Part shown: positions 63,485-64,000 of the stretch, one piece after another | Layout of the letters: each line of letters opens with the position of its first letter | Position numbering within the stretch: position 1 is the first letter of the stretch | NCBI GenBank assembly: GCA_032716605.1 | Contig: CM064538.1 | Location: forward strand, 20,169,682 to 20,233,681 | Length of the DNA: 64,000 nucleotides | DNA from: Paralithodes platypus | Lineage: Eukaryota > Arthropoda > Malacostraca > Decapoda > Lithodidae | Direction: 5' to 3' | Notes under the pieces: model-generated | What the model was told of the DNA's origin: nothing | Database searches by the model: none | What the model saw: the letters and a program-made list of their open reading frames with translations, nothing else | Program-made: the position numbers and the translations under genes

Positions 63485-64000
63485 TGTGACGCACCCAGTG
63501 CTGTGCAACGCAACCTGATTGTACTCCTTGGTACTCGAATGTACCGCCCGTGATCTGGCTACCGTCAGCCGCAATGTATATTGAGTGTGACAACTTATAA
63601 CTATGTTCTTTGTATCTCTGCAAAGGTCTCGTCATGTGCTAACCAGTGGTGGGTTTTGTTTTAAGCCATGTCGAGACCTTCCATTTAATATGTAGTATCA
63701 ATAGAGAAGTTGATAGATAAGACAATGGGAGTTCAGAGAGAGAGAGTGAGTTAGGCTTCAGAGCAAGAGGGTAGCAACGCGCCGCGCTGCCGGCCGGGTG
63801 GTTGCCAGACGTATGGACTGGTTGGCAGCCTTGCGCTTATAGCTAGGCGCGATAGGGTTGGTAGTCCATTGTTGCCTGCCTGGGCTGTGCCCATGTTGTC
63901 GTACAGCACATTGCCTGGAGGCTGGCTGCGTGTTCTATGATCAGGTTGCCTAGAACCTTTGAGATTCTAACATCCCTTGCTCTCTCTCTCCCCACTTCTC
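63485..64000 (+). repeat. 3' long terminal repeat (first 516 bp)
   Basis: Identical by eye to the start of the 5' LTR except for one additional CT in the (CT)n near 63981. It continues beyond the window. Confidence 0.9.

Larger units (their letters stand above)
55976..64000 (+). mobile_element. Ty3/gypsy-family LTR retrotransposon with Gmr1-type gene order (3' LTR cut by window end)
   Basis: 5' LTR, primer-binding region, gag-protease-integrase frame, RT-RNase H frame, polypurine tract, start of 3' LTR. No envelope-like frame. Integrase precedes reverse transcriptase, opposite to the usual gypsy order. From family knowledge this is the arrangement described for Gmr1-like elements of deuterostomes. 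It inserted in the second Academ-like gene at the place where the left copy reads GGAAATCTAACC. The target duplication cannot be checked because the 3' flank is outside the window. Confidence 0.9.

Noticed and set aside
61605..64000. Envelope-like gene that would make the element an endogenous retrovirus
   Set aside because: Only about 290 bp separate the RT-RNase H stop from the 3' LTR, and no additional frame exists.

Overview
The window is eukaryotic, non-coding-rich genomic DNA built almost entirely of transposable elements, their nested remains and tandem repeats. I see no convincing single-copy host gene. Long CA/GA/AT microsatellites, CR1-like LINEs, tRNA-headed SINEs, foldback MITEs and the two large elements described below suggest a marine invertebrate, plausibly a decapod crustacean. 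That assignment is inference, since nothing in the window is diagnostic. A 100-N gap at 27807-27906 marks a scaffold join.

Layout. 1-1402 is a 21-bp minisatellite. 2571-8339 is a 5.8-kb DNA transposon with terminal inverted repeats and an AAT target duplication. It carries one long, decayed minus-strand gene with paired Cys zinc-finger motifs, an XPG/FEN1-like nuclease core and a C-terminal CXC-type cysteine domain, which is an Academ-like architecture. 8340-13071 holds a LINE tail, foldback MITEs, a ~59-bp degenerate repeat and an ATT array. 13.5-18.2 kb is one CR1-like LINE copy split by MITEs, minisatellites and another LINE. 18.3-21.1 kb holds a tRNA-like SINE head, TA-flanked MITEs and minisatellites. 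21.2-24.7 kb is a long minus-strand LINE (SGNH esterase - endonuclease - reverse transcriptase). 25-37 kb is simple repeats, SINEs, LINE fragments and TTAA-bounded MITEs. 37.35-39.87 kb is a second, plus-strand copy of the same LINE, inserted in a MITE. 40-48.5 kb is a rearranged direct-orientation paralogue of 15.5-20.8 kb. 48.54-55.98 kb is an inverted paralogue of 5.5-13.07 kb. 55.98-64 kb is an LTR retrotransposon that landed inside the second Academ-like copy.

The two most notable systems are (1) the Academ-like transposon, present twice in inverted orientation with different inactivating lesions in each copy, and (2) the Ty3/gypsy-family retrotransposon whose integrase lies upstream of reverse transcriptase (gag-PR-IN-RT-RH, Gmr1-type order). 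The inspected parts of its LTRs differ by one CT unit, so it is very young. A third theme is a pair of related TTAA-flanked foldback MITE families. Filled and empty sites can be read directly by comparing the two duplicated blocks. Several minisatellites in the window arose by local amplification of MITE or LINE sequence, and some amplified differently in the two paralogous blocks.
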